A stretch of 64,000 nt of DNA from Paenibacillus sp. FSL R5-0766 (GTDB lineage: Bacteria > Bacillota > Bacilli > Paenibacillales > Paenibacillaceae): NCBI RefSeq assembly GCF_037971845.1, contig NZ_CP150227.1, positions 2,728,001-2,792,000 on the forward strand, read 5' to 3'. Position numbers and translations under genes: made by a program. Below the pieces are notes generated by a model. That model made no database searches, was not told the origin of the DNA, and saw only the letters and a list, made by a program, of their open reading frames with translations. The stretch's first letter is position 1. Each line of letters starts with the position of its first letter. Positions 8,158 through 17,294 of this stretch are shown in pieces.

Positions 8158-9460
8158 ACTTACTATATCTAAAAAGTTGACAATTTTAATAATTATTGCT
8201 CTCACCATAAGTGTTCTTTGTTTTGTACTTTTGCAGTCCATAAGCAATCGGGTTATGGATCATTATTTTACTTCTGATGAGCGTTTAAAGTCCGAATCTC
8301 AAGTTTACGTCCAAAAATTTTCAGAATATGTTTCAGCAAACGATCTGTCAACGACAGATCGTATTGCATTTTCAGACTGGATTAAGAGTCAGAAGAGTAA
8401 TTTATTTTTATACGTATTTCAGGACCAGGTGCTTCAATATGATTCCTTGTACCATGCTGATGACGAAGGAGCATATGGAAGTCAGCCTGAAACTGATTAT
8501 GATCGACGGAACTCTTACCCAGTACAATTTAAGGATGGGACAGGTAACGTTTCAATCTATGGATTTTATTTTTCCCACTACTATAATGTGGCCTACATGC
8601 TTGAAATATTGCTGTCCGCAATGTTATTTATAACCATTGTTTTATTTGGAATACGTAGAGGGATCAAATATTTGCGCACAATTAATAATGAAATTCATAT
8701 CCTTGAAGGCGGCTCATTAGACTACTCTATAACGGTACGAGGGTATGATGAATTGGCGATGATTGCGGAAAGTATAGAGGAACTACGTAAAGCATTTTTA
8801 GGCAGGTTAGAAAGGATAGACAATTTGCAAAATGAGAGTAGAAATCTTGCAACCGAAATGTCTCACGATATGCGTACGCCACTGACATCTCTCATCATGT
8901 ATTTAGAGTTTGCCCGTAATACACCAGAAGATTTATGTGTAGAAACAAGGTCTCAAATCGAGAGTGCGTATCAAAAGGCTCTCCAACTTAAGAATCGTAC
9001 AGACGATCTGTTTTCATATTTTTTATTAGATAAAGAGAGGGAGGCAGACTTAGTAACCCTTTCCGTTCGGGAATCAATTCATGATGTATTGTCAGATATT
9101 ACAACTGTACTCAGAGCGGAAGGATTTCAGGTGCTTGTAAATGGTTCCCCTACGGATGTCATGATTACTATAGATATGGAAAATATCGGGCGTGTATTTG
9201 ATAATTTTCTGTCGAACATACTGAAATATGCAGATCGAGAGCAGAAAATTAATTTATTTACTTATATAGAAGATAATCATTTTGTGATTTGTGTAGAAAA
9301 CAAATTAAAAATAAATAATGAATCTGTAGAAAGTTATAAATTGGGTGAAAAAATCATAGAAAAAATTATGCATCGGATGCTAGGACAATTCTCTTCATCT
9401 GAAGATCAAGAGAATTACAAAATTATCCTGAAATTTAAAATAAGTCGAGCTTTTAAATAG
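8144..9460 (+). CDS. Sensor histidine kinase with reduced ATP-lid motifs
   Basis: Starts at TTG 8144, 14 bases inside the response-regulator gene, with GGGGAAGAGG upstream. Membrane topology: TM1 at residues 12-33, an extracytoplasmic loop of about 115 residues, TM2 at 152-171, then HAMP-like and DHp segments with His241 in EMSHDMRTPLTSL. The ATP-binding domain has an N-box (VFDNFLSNILKYA) but the usual DxGxG (G1) and GxGxG (G2) boxes are not recognisable; only a short KLGEKIIEKIM segment occupies that region. Some Firmicute VanS-like kinases have this compact form, so it may still be active. The outer loop could sense the reaction or substrate of the co-transcribed secreted enzyme (inference). 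Confidence 0.85.
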   Translation: MATHKLTISKKLTILIIIALTISVLCFVLLQSISNRVMDHYFTSDERLKSESQVYVQKFSEYVSANDLSTTDRIAFSDWIKSQKSNLFLYVFQDQVLQYDSLYHADDEGAYGSQPETDYDRRNSYPVQFKDGTGNVSIYGFYFSHYYNVAYMLEILLSAMLFITIVLFGIRRGIKYLRTINNEIHILEGGSLDYSITVRGYDELAMIAESIEELRKAFLGRLERIDNLQNESRNLATEMSHDMRTPLTSLIMYLEFARNTPEDLCVETRSQIESAYQKALQLKNRTDDLFSYFLLDKEREADLVTLSVRESIHDVLSDITTVLRAEGFQVLVNGSPTDVMITIDMENIGRVFDNFLSNILKYADREQKINLFTYIEDNHFVICVENKLKINNESVESYKLGEKIIEKIMHRMLGQFSSSEDQENYKIILKFKISRAFK

Positions 9461-9491
9461 CTGACTAAAATTGCATGTAACGTGTTTTCGT

Positions 9492-9650
9492 AGATCTATC
9501 ACGTTGACTGTATTCAATTCGTTCGACGATGAAGTTATGCGCGGGGTTGTTACATCGATTGAAAAAACCAACAGGAGAATTAAGCTTGTAAGAGGTGATG
9601 AGGATTACAGTTGGATCAAATTAGAAGAAATTATTTCAGCCGGGAACTAA
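9492..9650 (+). pseudogene. YolD-like protein fragment
   Basis: The frame encodes LTVFNSFDDEVMRGVVTSIE, then TNRRIKLVRGDEDYSWIKLEEII and a stop. This matches the C-terminal half of YolD-like proteins, which accompany Y-family polymerases in Firmicutes. No start codon with a ribosome site precedes it and the N-terminal half is gone, so I call it a remnant. Confidence 0.5.
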
Positions 9651-9683
9651 AAAAGTACTCTAGCCTTTAAGGCCAGAGTAACA
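9651..9683 (-). terminator. Hairpin with T-run on the minus strand
   Basis: ACTCTaGCCTT pairs with AAGGCcAGAGT. The T-run lies on the minus-strand side (TACTTTTTTAG). It abuts the YolD remnant and is probably a relic terminator of a lost minus-strand unit. Confidence 0.45.
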
Positions 9684-9837
9684 CAACTACAAAAAAATCA
9701 CGAAAAAATAACAATCTCTGCGAATGCTGGTGAATTCATACGACTTTAAAGTATGATGAACCCGCTAAATAACCGTGAAAATCAGCCTAAACGATTCAAG
9801 GAAAATGTATGAGAATATAGATAGAACATGCCGTATG

Positions 9838-9933
9838 CCGTGGATGAACTACGGTGTGATCTCTCATGGGAAGAAGATTGAGGATGTACTGAGATTTATG
9901 GCGTGTGGGGTGGGAGTTAAAACTACAAACTAG
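9838..9933 (+). pseudogene. 3'-end remnant of a second AraC/siderophore-binding regulator gene
   Basis: The frame reads WMNYGVISHGKKIEDVLRFM, nearly the same as the last residues (WMNYGVISHGKKIDDILRYM) of the regulator ending at 5337. Over about 65 bases the two copies are nearly 90% identical, and most differences are synonymous. The rest of the gene is absent. It indicates a lost paralogue or an old duplication bordering the 5.4-9.9 kb island. Confidence 0.65.
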
Positions 9934-10130
9934 CTGGTTTCAATATTAAATTAAACTCGAAGAAAAATAAGAATGGGAATAGCTCATGCAACAGATTTAT
10001 AATATGGAGCGCAAGGAGAGATTTCTTTTTCTTGGGCTTTTTCAATATCCAATAAAAAATAAAATTTCAAGAATTTAGCTGAATTTTATAGATGAGCAAG
10101 TTTATGTTTAGACACATGAACCTATGTACA
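9934..10130. other. Intergenic AT-rich stretch
   Basis: No coding frame or convincing RNA structure seen. It leads into the promoter/leader of the secreted FN3 protein. Confidence 0.3.
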
Positions 10131-10160
10131 CTAAAGTGAGTTTGTACATAAACACTTTAG
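10131..10160 (+). promoter_or_regulatory. Inverted repeat overlapping ribosome site of FN3 protein gene
   Basis: CTAAAGTG at 10131-10138 and CACTTTAG at 10153-10160 form an 8-bp perfect dyad whose right arm touches GGAGG (10160-10164). It could be a repressor operator or an RNA hairpin limiting ribosome access. Confidence 0.45.
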
Positions 10161-10170
10161 GAGGATTCAT

Positions 10171-11265
10171 GTGAAAACAACATTGTTTAAGAAAGTCGGA
10201 TTATTGATTGGAGCATTAATTTTTGCTATCAGTTTCGCACCTAATTCAGGGGTACATGCTGCGGTAGATTATAGCGGAGGGCTCATGGATAAGATGTTAA
10301 TGACACTCAGCGATACTGAAAGCAAGGGAAGTAAATCTACATATGCATTAACAGATAATAATGAAACTACAAGCGCGATTATAGAAAAATGGAACACTCC
10401 ATCTACAGCGGTTGATCATGCAGTTGGAATCTTTAATGGAACAGTTACAGCGAATGCTATCCGTGTAAAAGCAGATTTTGATGTTTCAATTGGATTATTC
10501 GATTCCACTGGAAAGGCAATTTTACCGACGTATTGGTACACAGTAAAAGCAAATCAGGCTGATGGAAGATTAATTTATCTTCCTACAACGTACAAAGGAA
10601 TAGCAAAAGTTAACTTGTTTAATTATTCCAATACACGGACAGTCAGTGTATCCGAGTTTCAGCTGTATAATATGACACCTCCAGCTAATCCATTAGATCT
10701 CGCAGCATCTGCAGATGAATCATCCATTGGATTGACCTGGAATGAAGTAACGACAGCAACCAGTTACACGATTAAAAGATCCACTACGGCAAATGGGCCA
10801 TATACAACATTGGCAACTGGAGTAACTAAGGCCAATTATACAGATTTAGATGTAACTCCAGGTACCACCTATTATTACGTAGTGACGGGTGTTAATCCTG
10901 TTGGAGAAAGTATTGACTCAAATGAAGCCTCGGCAATTATTGAGAGCAACGGTCAGGTTGATCCTGAACCAGAGCAACCAACCACACCAGAACCAGAAGA
11001 ACCTACAACTCCGGAACAACCAGAGGAACCTTCCACTAACCGTGCCATCTTCGTCGTTACCATGACAACGGGCTTAGAGAAAGAATTCGACCTAAGCATG
11101 AAAGAAGTAAATGATTTCATCGACTGGTATGAAGCCAAGCAAGCTGGAAGTGGCAAGGCATCGTATGCGATAGATAAACACGACAATAACAAAGGACCTT
11201 TTAAAAGTCGGAAGGATTATATCCTGTTTGATCGGGTGCTGACGTTTGAGGTAAGTGAATACTAG
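10171..11265 (+). CDS. Secreted fibronectin type III domain protein
   Basis: GTG start 6 bases after AGGAGGATT. Signal peptide at residues 1-30 ending SGVHAA; residues 35-165 a beta-rich domain resembling discoidin/carbohydrate-binding surface modules (not confirmed); one FN3 domain at about 168-255 (NPLDLAASADESSIGLTWNE ... TYYYVVTGVNPVGES); a Pro/Glu/Thr repeat linker (about 262-292); and a C-terminal domain of about 70 residues of unknown function with charged residues. No LPXTG or S-layer domain is present, so it is probably released or held noncovalently. Function unknown. A terminator follows directly. Confidence 0.75.
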   Translation: MKTTLFKKVGLLIGALIFAISFAPNSGVHAAVDYSGGLMDKMLMTLSDTESKGSKSTYALTDNNETTSAIIEKWNTPSTAVDHAVGIFNGTVTANAIRVKADFDVSIGLFDSTGKAILPTYWYTVKANQADGRLIYLPTTYKGIAKVNLFNYSNTRTVSVSEFQLYNMTPPANPLDLAASADESSIGLTWNEVTTATSYTIKRSTTANGPYTTLATGVTKANYTDLDVTPGTTYYYVVTGVNPVGESIDSNEASAIIESNGQVDPEPEQPTTPEPEEPTTPEQPEEPSTNRAIFVVTMTTGLEKEFDLSMKEVNDFIDWYEAKQAGSGKASYAIDKHDNNKGPFKSRKDYILFDRVLTFEVSEY

Positions 11266-11272
11266 AAAATGT

Positions 11273-11315
11273 GAAGTTCCTCCAGCTTAGCTGAAGGGGC
11301 TTCTTTGTTGTTTAC
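11273..11315 (+). terminator. Rho-independent terminator
   Basis: GAAG..CCT.CAGCT pairs with AGCTG.AGG..CTTC, an imperfect stem followed by TTTGTTGTTT. It ends the FN3 protein transcript. Confidence 0.7.
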
Positions 11316-11526
11316 TTTGATGAATGAGCCAATGCAACTACTCGAAAGGCTTGTTTCATCTTATTTTAGTGTAGCGTTTACAAAAAAACTGGATAACGAG
11401 CACAAAATGCAAAAGCGAATGTCCTTGACTGAACGATTGCGACATACCATTAGAATGAAGGCTGATCTGTAACGCAGAGTTTGAAGTCTTCAAGCATAGC
11501 CATGAATGGCGGATGGGAGAGCTGTA

Positions 11527-13899
11527 ATGACAAAACGGGTAATTCTGTTGGAAGAAGGTACGGCAGAGATGAAAGGGCTAATGGGCAGTAAAGGGGCTGA
11601 TCTTGCAGAGCTAATCCATGCAGGGTGGTCTGTCCCGGCCGGATTTGTGGTCACAACGGAATGCTGTCGCGAGTTCTGTACCCGTCTTGGACATCTTTCC
11701 GGTGAAGGAGAGGAAGAGATTATTAATGCGATCCGGCATCTGGAACAGCAAACCGGGAAGTTCTTCGGACATTCGGAGAACCCGCTACTACTCGCGGTAC
11801 GTACGGACCAGGATCGAGTCTCAGCAACTGTGACACAATCACTGCTCAATGTTGGTCTGAATGATGTTACTGTGGAAGGACTCGCACGTCAAACCGGTGA
11901 TCGGTTGTATGCACTCCAATGTTATCTGGATTACTTAAAGGAATATGGACAGCTGGTATATGCAATTCCGTCTGAATCTTTCACAGAAATATCGAGTCAT
12001 GTCAAAGGTCGGGATGAAACGGAACTTGAATTAAGCATTACCAAGTTTAAATATTTAATTGAAGGGGAGGGGCGTAACCCTTTTCCTCAAGATGTTCAAA
12101 TTCAATTCAAAGAAGCAGTACGTGCGGTATATCATTCACAGCGTATTATAGCATCCAGATCTCAGGACGAGATCGTGCGTAAACCATATTACATCTCTTC
12201 GGAGCAAAACGCTCCTGTTCTTATACAGACGATGATGCATGGAACATGCGGAGAATCAAGCGGGACCGGAACAATATATACATGTAATCCACTTACGGGA
12301 GAGAGGGGAATTACTGGACAATACGTCATAACCGGGACCTTCCATCAAACGGATCAAGGTCTAGAGCGGTTAAGAGATGACGAACCTGAGCTGTACACAA
12401 GTTTGCTGGAGATTGGAGACCAGTTGGAGACGCGTAATGGAGAAGTACAGGAAATCACCTTTGTGATTGAATCTGGCGCGTTGTATGTTTTGCAGACCCA
12501 GCCCGCACGATTATCCTCCACAGCCACACTGAGGAGTACTGTATATTTTGTGCATGAAGGACTCATCACCAAAGAGGATGCACTGTTACGCATCGAACCT
12601 GGGCATATCACGGAATTGTTGAAGCAATACTACACAGATTCTAACAGCGAAGCGAGCAACGGACATTTGTCCATACAGATCCAGCCATTAACTAATGATG
12701 AATGTCCAGCTTATAACAACTCAGATTCACTTTTATCATCAGATCTGGAATTACTGTTCAATTGGGCTGATGAAGTGAAAGAGTTGAAGGTACTGGTCAA
12801 TGTAGATCATCCACAGGATGCCCTGACAGCACGGCTACTGGGGGCAGAGGGGCTAGGTCTGTGCAGGACGGAGAACATGCTGTTATCACCTGCGCGGTTC
12901 CCATTTGTACAAAAAATGATCCTGGCAGACAGCGAATCCGAACGCAGGCGTGGTTTGGAGCGTCTGTTGCCGATGCAACAGTCTGATTTTGAACAGATAT
13001 TCGAAGCGATGGATGGATACCCGGTAACGATACGTTTGCTCGATTTGCCGTTGCATGAACTGTTACCGGATCTGGGAGTGTTGGAGAAACGACGTGAGTG
13101 GTTACAAGCAGAGGAGTGGCAGGAGCAAAAAGACCATCAGATTGAACTGGAGGAACTGGAGCGTGTAATTCGCAGAGTCTGTGAATTGTATGAACATAAT
13201 CCGACATTGGGGCAACAGGCTTGTCGTCTGAGTACGGTGTTCCCGGAAATCGTTGATATGCAGCTGGAAGCGATATTCCGCGCAGCGGTGAAAGGGATCC
13301 GGCAAGGCTGGTGGGTACGTCCCGAGATTATGATCCCGCAGATCGGTCATGTGCATGAACTTCAGGAGATGAGAGATCTGGTGGATCATGTGGCTGACCA
13401 AGTGCTTGGTGAGGAGAAGCGGCATTGTCTCTATAGAGTGGGGGCGATGATCGAAGCTCCGAGAGCGGCGCTGACGGCGACTCATATTGCTCGCCAGGCT
13501 GACTTTTTCTCGTTTGGCACGGATGAGCTGACAGAGATGACATTTGGATATAGTCGCCATGAAGCGGAGAAGCGGCTCCTTCTCCTTCAACGTGATACGG
13601 ACTCACGTTCAGTAACGAATAATCCATTTCATGTGCTGGACATTGAGGGAGTCGGACAACTGATCGAGATGGCGGTAGTCCAAGGTCGAATTCGAAAACC
13701 TCATCTGAAGACAGGGATCTGTGGAGAAAATGTTATAGATCTGGAGTCGATTACGTTCTGCCACCGCATTGGTCTGGATTACGTAAGCTGTTTGCCTGAA
13801 CAGATCCCTTATGCACGAATTGCTGCTGCACAAGTAGCCATTAAAGGACAGAGAGAGGGAGCGGACACGCAGAACACGGATATATCCACAATTGCGTAA
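11527..13899 (+). CDS. Pyruvate phosphate dikinase-like protein lacking the phosphohistidine domain
   Basis: Homologous to PPDK at both ends: an ATP-grasp-like N-terminal part (MGSKGADLAELIHAGWSVPA at about 20-40) and the PEP-utilising TIM barrel (LGAEGLGLCRTENML, VTIRLLDLPLHELLPD, GAMIEAPRAAL, GICGENVID). The central swivelling domain that carries the catalytic histidine (family motif TSHAAVVARG) is absent: only about 50 residues join the two parts, and the length of 790 compares with about 875 in the family. ATP-site residues also differ (family DIEFTIE...LQTR reads EITFVIE...LQTQ), as does GTND (here GTDE). It is therefore probably a pseudoenzyme or acts differently. ATG 11527 is chosen for GGGAGAG 6 bases upstream. 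Confidence 0.8.
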   Translation: MTKRVILLEEGTAEMKGLMGSKGADLAELIHAGWSVPAGFVVTTECCREFCTRLGHLSGEGEEEIINAIRHLEQQTGKFFGHSENPLLLAVRTDQDRVSATVTQSLLNVGLNDVTVEGLARQTGDRLYALQCYLDYLKEYGQLVYAIPSESFTEISSHVKGRDETELELSITKFKYLIEGEGRNPFPQDVQIQFKEAVRAVYHSQRIIASRSQDEIVRKPYYISSEQNAPVLIQTMMHGTCGESSGTGTIYTCNPLTGERGITGQYVITGTFHQTDQGLERLRDDEPELYTSLLEIGDQLETRNGEVQEITFVIESGALYVLQTQPARLSSTATLRSTVYFVHEGLITKEDALLRIEPGHITELLKQYYTDSNSEASNGHLSIQIQPLTNDECPAYNNSDSLLSSDLELLFNWADEVKELKVLVNVDHPQDALTARLLGAEGLGLCRTENMLLSPARFPFVQKMILADSESERRRGLERLLPMQQSDFEQIFEAMDGYPVTIRLLDLPLHELLPDLGVLEKRREWLQAEEWQEQKDHQIELEELERVIRRVCELYEHNPTLGQQACRLSTVFPEIVDMQLEAIFRAAVKGIRQGWWVRPEIMIPQIGHVHELQEMRDLVDHVADQVLGEEKRHCLYRVGAMIEAPRAALTATHIARQADFFSFGTDELTEMTFGYSRHEAEKRLLLLQRDTDSRSVTNNPFHVLDIEGVGQLIEMAVVQGRIRKPHLKTGICGENVIDLESITFCHRIGLDYVSCLPEQIPYARIAAAQVAIKGQREGADTQNTDISTIA

Positions 13900-14014
13900 C
13901 GCTCACCCTGTCTTACACGGAACTTCCATGGAATAGCAACCAGAAAACTGTTATACTGAAATATGCGTTTTGTAAAATGAACGTAAAATTTCAGGGTAAG
14001 GGTTGAAAGCGACC

Positions 14015-15952
14015 ATGTATAATTCCAAAAATGAACGAACTCCATCACGGACCTTATTCGCCGTGTTATTCATTCTTATGCTGTTGAAGCTGTCACTGCT
14101 GCGGTATTTCTTTTTCCAGGGTCTGTCCGGCATCGGTCTGTTAACTGACGCATTAGGCGCACTAACTGTGGTATGCCTGCTGGATCTGATTGTGCCCAAA
14201 GGCTGGAAGCGAGCAGTATACGGAGGGTTCAATGTTCTGTTTTCTCTGGTGCTGTTCGCGGCTACGCTGTATAACGTTCATTTCAGTTCGGTACCCACCT
14301 ATACCGCGCTAAGTGAGCTGGGGCAAGTTGCCCAAGTACGGGGAAGTATCGGACCACTGGTACGACCGGAGCACTTTCTGTTTTTTGCAGACATCGTACT
14401 GGCATTGCCAGTATGGTTGATTATGCGCAGACGTGCTGGCGGGCGTAACTACAGCAGTTATCGCGATAGCGGTTTGACGTTTGGCAGAATTCGCAGACGT
14501 TACTGGGGCAAACTCGGCGTTGCGCTTACCGCTGCATTCTGCATCGTGCTGTCTGGCAGTTTTATTGTCAAAGGTGAAACAATTGATAATGAGCTGGTTC
14601 GGGCCGAGAATCTCGGTTTCCTGAACTATCAGGTATCGTCTGCCATTCTGACGAGCAAAGAGAATGAGGCCATTGCGAATGGTAACATTAACGAAACGAT
14701 CGTCAAGATCAATGAGCTGGTTAGCCAGTATCCGTATCAGGATAAACCAAGTGAAGGTACAGCCGTGAAAGCCAAATATTTTGGTCAGGCCAAAGGTAGT
14801 AACCTGATTGTACTGCAACTGGAGTCCTTTCAGAATTTCCCGATTAATGCTTCATTGGACGGTCAGGAGTTAACACCGGTACTGAATGATCTGGCCAAAG
14901 AAAGTTATTATTTCTCTCATTTCTTCCAACAGATCGGACAGGGAAACACATCAGACGCGGAGTTCATGTCGAACACGTCTATCTATCCAACCGGCGTTGT
15001 TCCCATGTCAGCAGGGTACAGTGACCGCGAACTGCCGAGTCTTCCCAAGTTATTAGGAAAAGAGGGATATGAGTCCGAGACGTACCACGTCAATGACGTC
15101 ACCTTCTGGAACCGGAACAAGATGTATCCGGCACTCGGATTCACTCGTTACTTCGACAAGCCCAGCTTCGAGAACGACAGATTCAATGATTTTGGACCAT
15201 CGGATGAAGAGTTGTATCGTGTAGGTGTGGAAAAAATGACTGCGCATCAGGCTGCGAATCAGCCGTTCTATGCTCAGTTCATAACGGCATCGAGCCACTC
15301 GCCGTTTACGGTTCCAGCTGATCGTGCACGAATTACAATTCCCGCGGCGATCACGAACAAACTGCTTCACGATTATCTGCAAGCGATCAACTATACGGAC
15401 TACGCGGTCGGTCAGCTCATTAATGAGTTGAAGGCGAACGGTTTGTGGGATAACACAACGTTGGTGCTCTACGGAGACCACTTCGGTCTGCCTGCTGATG
15501 AAGAGATTACACAGCAGATTCAGGCCAATCTGGGCGTCCCTTATGACGGTAAAGTAAGTCGATTCAACATTCCGTTAATGATTCATACGCCGAAACAGAC
15601 CAAAGGACAAGTGATTGAGCAGCCAGGCGGTCAGTTGGATATGTTGCCAACGATCATGAACCTGATGGGTGTTTCCCTTCAAGATGAGAAGTTCACTGCC
15701 TTCGGACATGATCTGCTCAACATGGACCACAATGCCTTCGGTATCCGGTATTACTTGCCGACGGGTTCATTTGTCAACGATGATATTATGTTTATCCCGG
15801 GTGCGGGCTTTGACGATGGAACAGCCTATTCGCTGAAGACATACGAGCAGGTAACGGATTTGGAACCGTATCGTTCCGATTATGAACATGTGCTCAGCTT
15901 GATGAAACTGTCTGACGAGTATGTGAAGTTGTTACCAAAACGTGCACCATAA
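14015..15952 (+). CDS. LTA synthase family sulfatase-fold membrane enzyme
   Basis: Five predicted N-terminal membrane helices (residues about 10-185) followed by an extracellular alkaline-phosphatase/sulfatase domain. Catalytic and metal-binding motifs of LtaS are present: LQLESFQNF (Glu ligand), GQGNTSDAEF (nucleophilic Thr), and VLYGDHFGLP (Asp-His ligands). The family transfers glycerol phosphate from phosphatidylglycerol to build lipoteichoic acid or a primer. Start ATG 14015 is preferred to the TTG at 14003, which is one base from the AAGGG ribosome site. Monocistronic, with a strong terminator after it. Confidence 0.9.
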   Translation: MYNSKNERTPSRTLFAVLFILMLLKLSLLRYFFFQGLSGIGLLTDALGALTVVCLLDLIVPKGWKRAVYGGFNVLFSLVLFAATLYNVHFSSVPTYTALSELGQVAQVRGSIGPLVRPEHFLFFADIVLALPVWLIMRRRAGGRNYSSYRDSGLTFGRIRRRYWGKLGVALTAAFCIVLSGSFIVKGETIDNELVRAENLGFLNYQVSSAILTSKENEAIANGNINETIVKINELVSQYPYQDKPSEGTAVKAKYFGQAKGSNLIVLQLESFQNFPINASLDGQELTPVLNDLAKESYYFSHFFQQIGQGNTSDAEFMSNTSIYPTGVVPMSAGYSDRELPSLPKLLGKEGYESETYHVNDVTFWNRNKMYPALGFTRYFDKPSFENDRFNDFGPSDEELYRVGVEKMTAHQAANQPFYAQFITASSHSPFTVPADRARITIPAAITNKLLHDYLQAINYTDYAVGQLINELKANGLWDNTTLVLYGDHFGLPADEEITQQIQANLGVPYDGKVSRFNIPLMIHTPKQTKGQVIEQPGGQLDMLPTIMNLMGVSLQDEKFTAFGHDLLNMDHNAFGIRYYLPTGSFVNDDIMFIPGAGFDDGTAYSLKTYEQVTDLEPYRSDYEHVLSLMKLSDEYVKLLPKRAP

Positions 15953-15979
15953 ATCAATATTTCTGCAACAGGTCAGATC

Positions 15980-16018
15980 AAAAACGTCACCAGTTCAAAA
16001 GCTGGTGGCGTTTTTTTG
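15980..16018 (+). terminator. Rho-independent terminator
   Basis: AAACGTCACCAG pairs with CTGGTGGCGTTT around TTCAAAAG, followed by a run of T's. It ends the LtaS-family transcript. Confidence 0.93.
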
Positions 16019-16062
16019 CATGTTTCTTGCACAAGTGTGGTAATAAAGAGAATAACTAAAGT

Positions 16063-16090
16063 TTGAAACTGTAATAATTAATGTTACAAT
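16063..16090 (+). promoter_or_regulatory. Candidate sigma-A promoter of the luciferase-like oxidoreductase gene
   Basis: TTGAAA at 16063-16068 and TACAAT at 16085-16090 with a 16-bp spacer, about 100 bases before the start codon. Each hexamer departs from consensus by one base. Confidence 0.45.
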
Positions 16091-16187
16091 GTAATGAGCA
16101 AGAATGAAGTGAGCAAAAGTGCGTAATATTCGCAGATCTCATATTCAAAGTACTTATGAACCTAACAGACGAGAGGATTGAATATAT

Positions 16188-17195
16188 ATGAAACTGAGTG
16201 TACTTGAACATGGACATATCAACGAAGGACGAAATGTACAGGATACGTTGCAGGAAACGGTCAAACTCGCACAACATGCGGATCAATTGGGGTACTCCCG
16301 TTTCTGGATGTCGGAGCATCACGGTAGTGGTGCGCTGTCTTTCTCCAGTCCTGAAGTTATGATTGCACATGTGGCTGCCCATACGGATCGAATTCGCGTA
16401 GGTTCCGGTGGCGTTATGCTACCTCATTATAGTGCTTATAAGGTTGCAGAGAATTTCCGTCTGCTGGAAGCTTTGCATCCGGGGCGGATAGACCTTGGGA
16501 TTGGCAGAGCACCAGGCGGCATGCCGATTGCCAGCAGAGCTCTGAATGAGGGGAAATCATCGAATGTACAATTCTTTCCACAGCAGATCGCGGATCTGGG
16601 CGGATATTTCCACGAGCAGTTGCCCGAGGATCATCGGTTTGCATCTCTGGTAGCCGGACCATCGGTTCCCACGGTACCAGAAGTATGGTTGCTGGGTTCC
16701 AGCTCTGAAGGTGCAAGAATTGCTGCAGCGCAAGGGACGTCGTATGCGTTTGCCCAATTCTTCGGAACACCAGGCGGCGAAGAAGCGATGAAACATTACC
16801 GCAGACATTTCAAGCCGTCCATCTTGAATGACAAACCACATTCAATGATTGCTGTCTCGGCATTCTGCGCGGAGACAGAGGAGGAAGCTGCTGAACTTGC
16901 GCGGAGCAATGAACTTTTCTTCTTACGCCTTGGACGAGGTCTTGAACAAAGTTCATTCCCATCTCTGGATACGGTTAACAACTATCCATTCACAGCGATG
17001 GAGATGGAACAGATCCGCCAGCGCCGTTCTTTTTCCATCGTGGGTACACCGGATCAGGTGAAAGACAAAATTACCGCAATGGCAGAACGCCATGAAGCAG
17101 ATGAAGTCATTATTGCATCAGCGGTCCATTCGTTTGAAGCACGTCTGCGCTCATTCGGCTTGATTGCAGAAGCTTTTGGACTCAAGCAGGACTAA
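16188..17195 (+). CDS. LLM-class flavin-dependent oxidoreductase
   Basis: A 335-residue bacterial-luciferase-like monooxygenase: ARF-type N-terminus (SRFWMSEHHGSGALSFSSPE), the EHH motif of the alkanal/alkane monooxygenase-like group, HPGRIDLGIGRAPG, and a C-terminal GTPDQVKDKI segment. It should bind reduced FMN in a TIM barrel. Substrate unknown; the family often lacks assignment. GAGAGGA precedes the ATG. It is followed by the phosphatase gene after 99 bases. Confidence 0.9.
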   Translation: MKLSVLEHGHINEGRNVQDTLQETVKLAQHADQLGYSRFWMSEHHGSGALSFSSPEVMIAHVAAHTDRIRVGSGGVMLPHYSAYKVAENFRLLEALHPGRIDLGIGRAPGGMPIASRALNEGKSSNVQFFPQQIADLGGYFHEQLPEDHRFASLVAGPSVPTVPEVWLLGSSSEGARIAAAQGTSYAFAQFFGTPGGEEAMKHYRRHFKPSILNDKPHSMIAVSAFCAETEEEAAELARSNELFFLRLGRGLEQSSFPSLDTVNNYPFTAMEMEQIRQRRSFSIVGTPDQVKDKITAMAERHEADEVIIASAVHSFEARLRSFGLIAEAFGLKQD

Positions 17196-17294
17196 TGGTG
17201 AGCAAGCGGGAATAACTACTCTTAATAGACTGGAATCTTGCTCATGCAAGGTTCCGGTTATACTCTTGCGTGATCAGGGAGAGGAGAGATTCAC

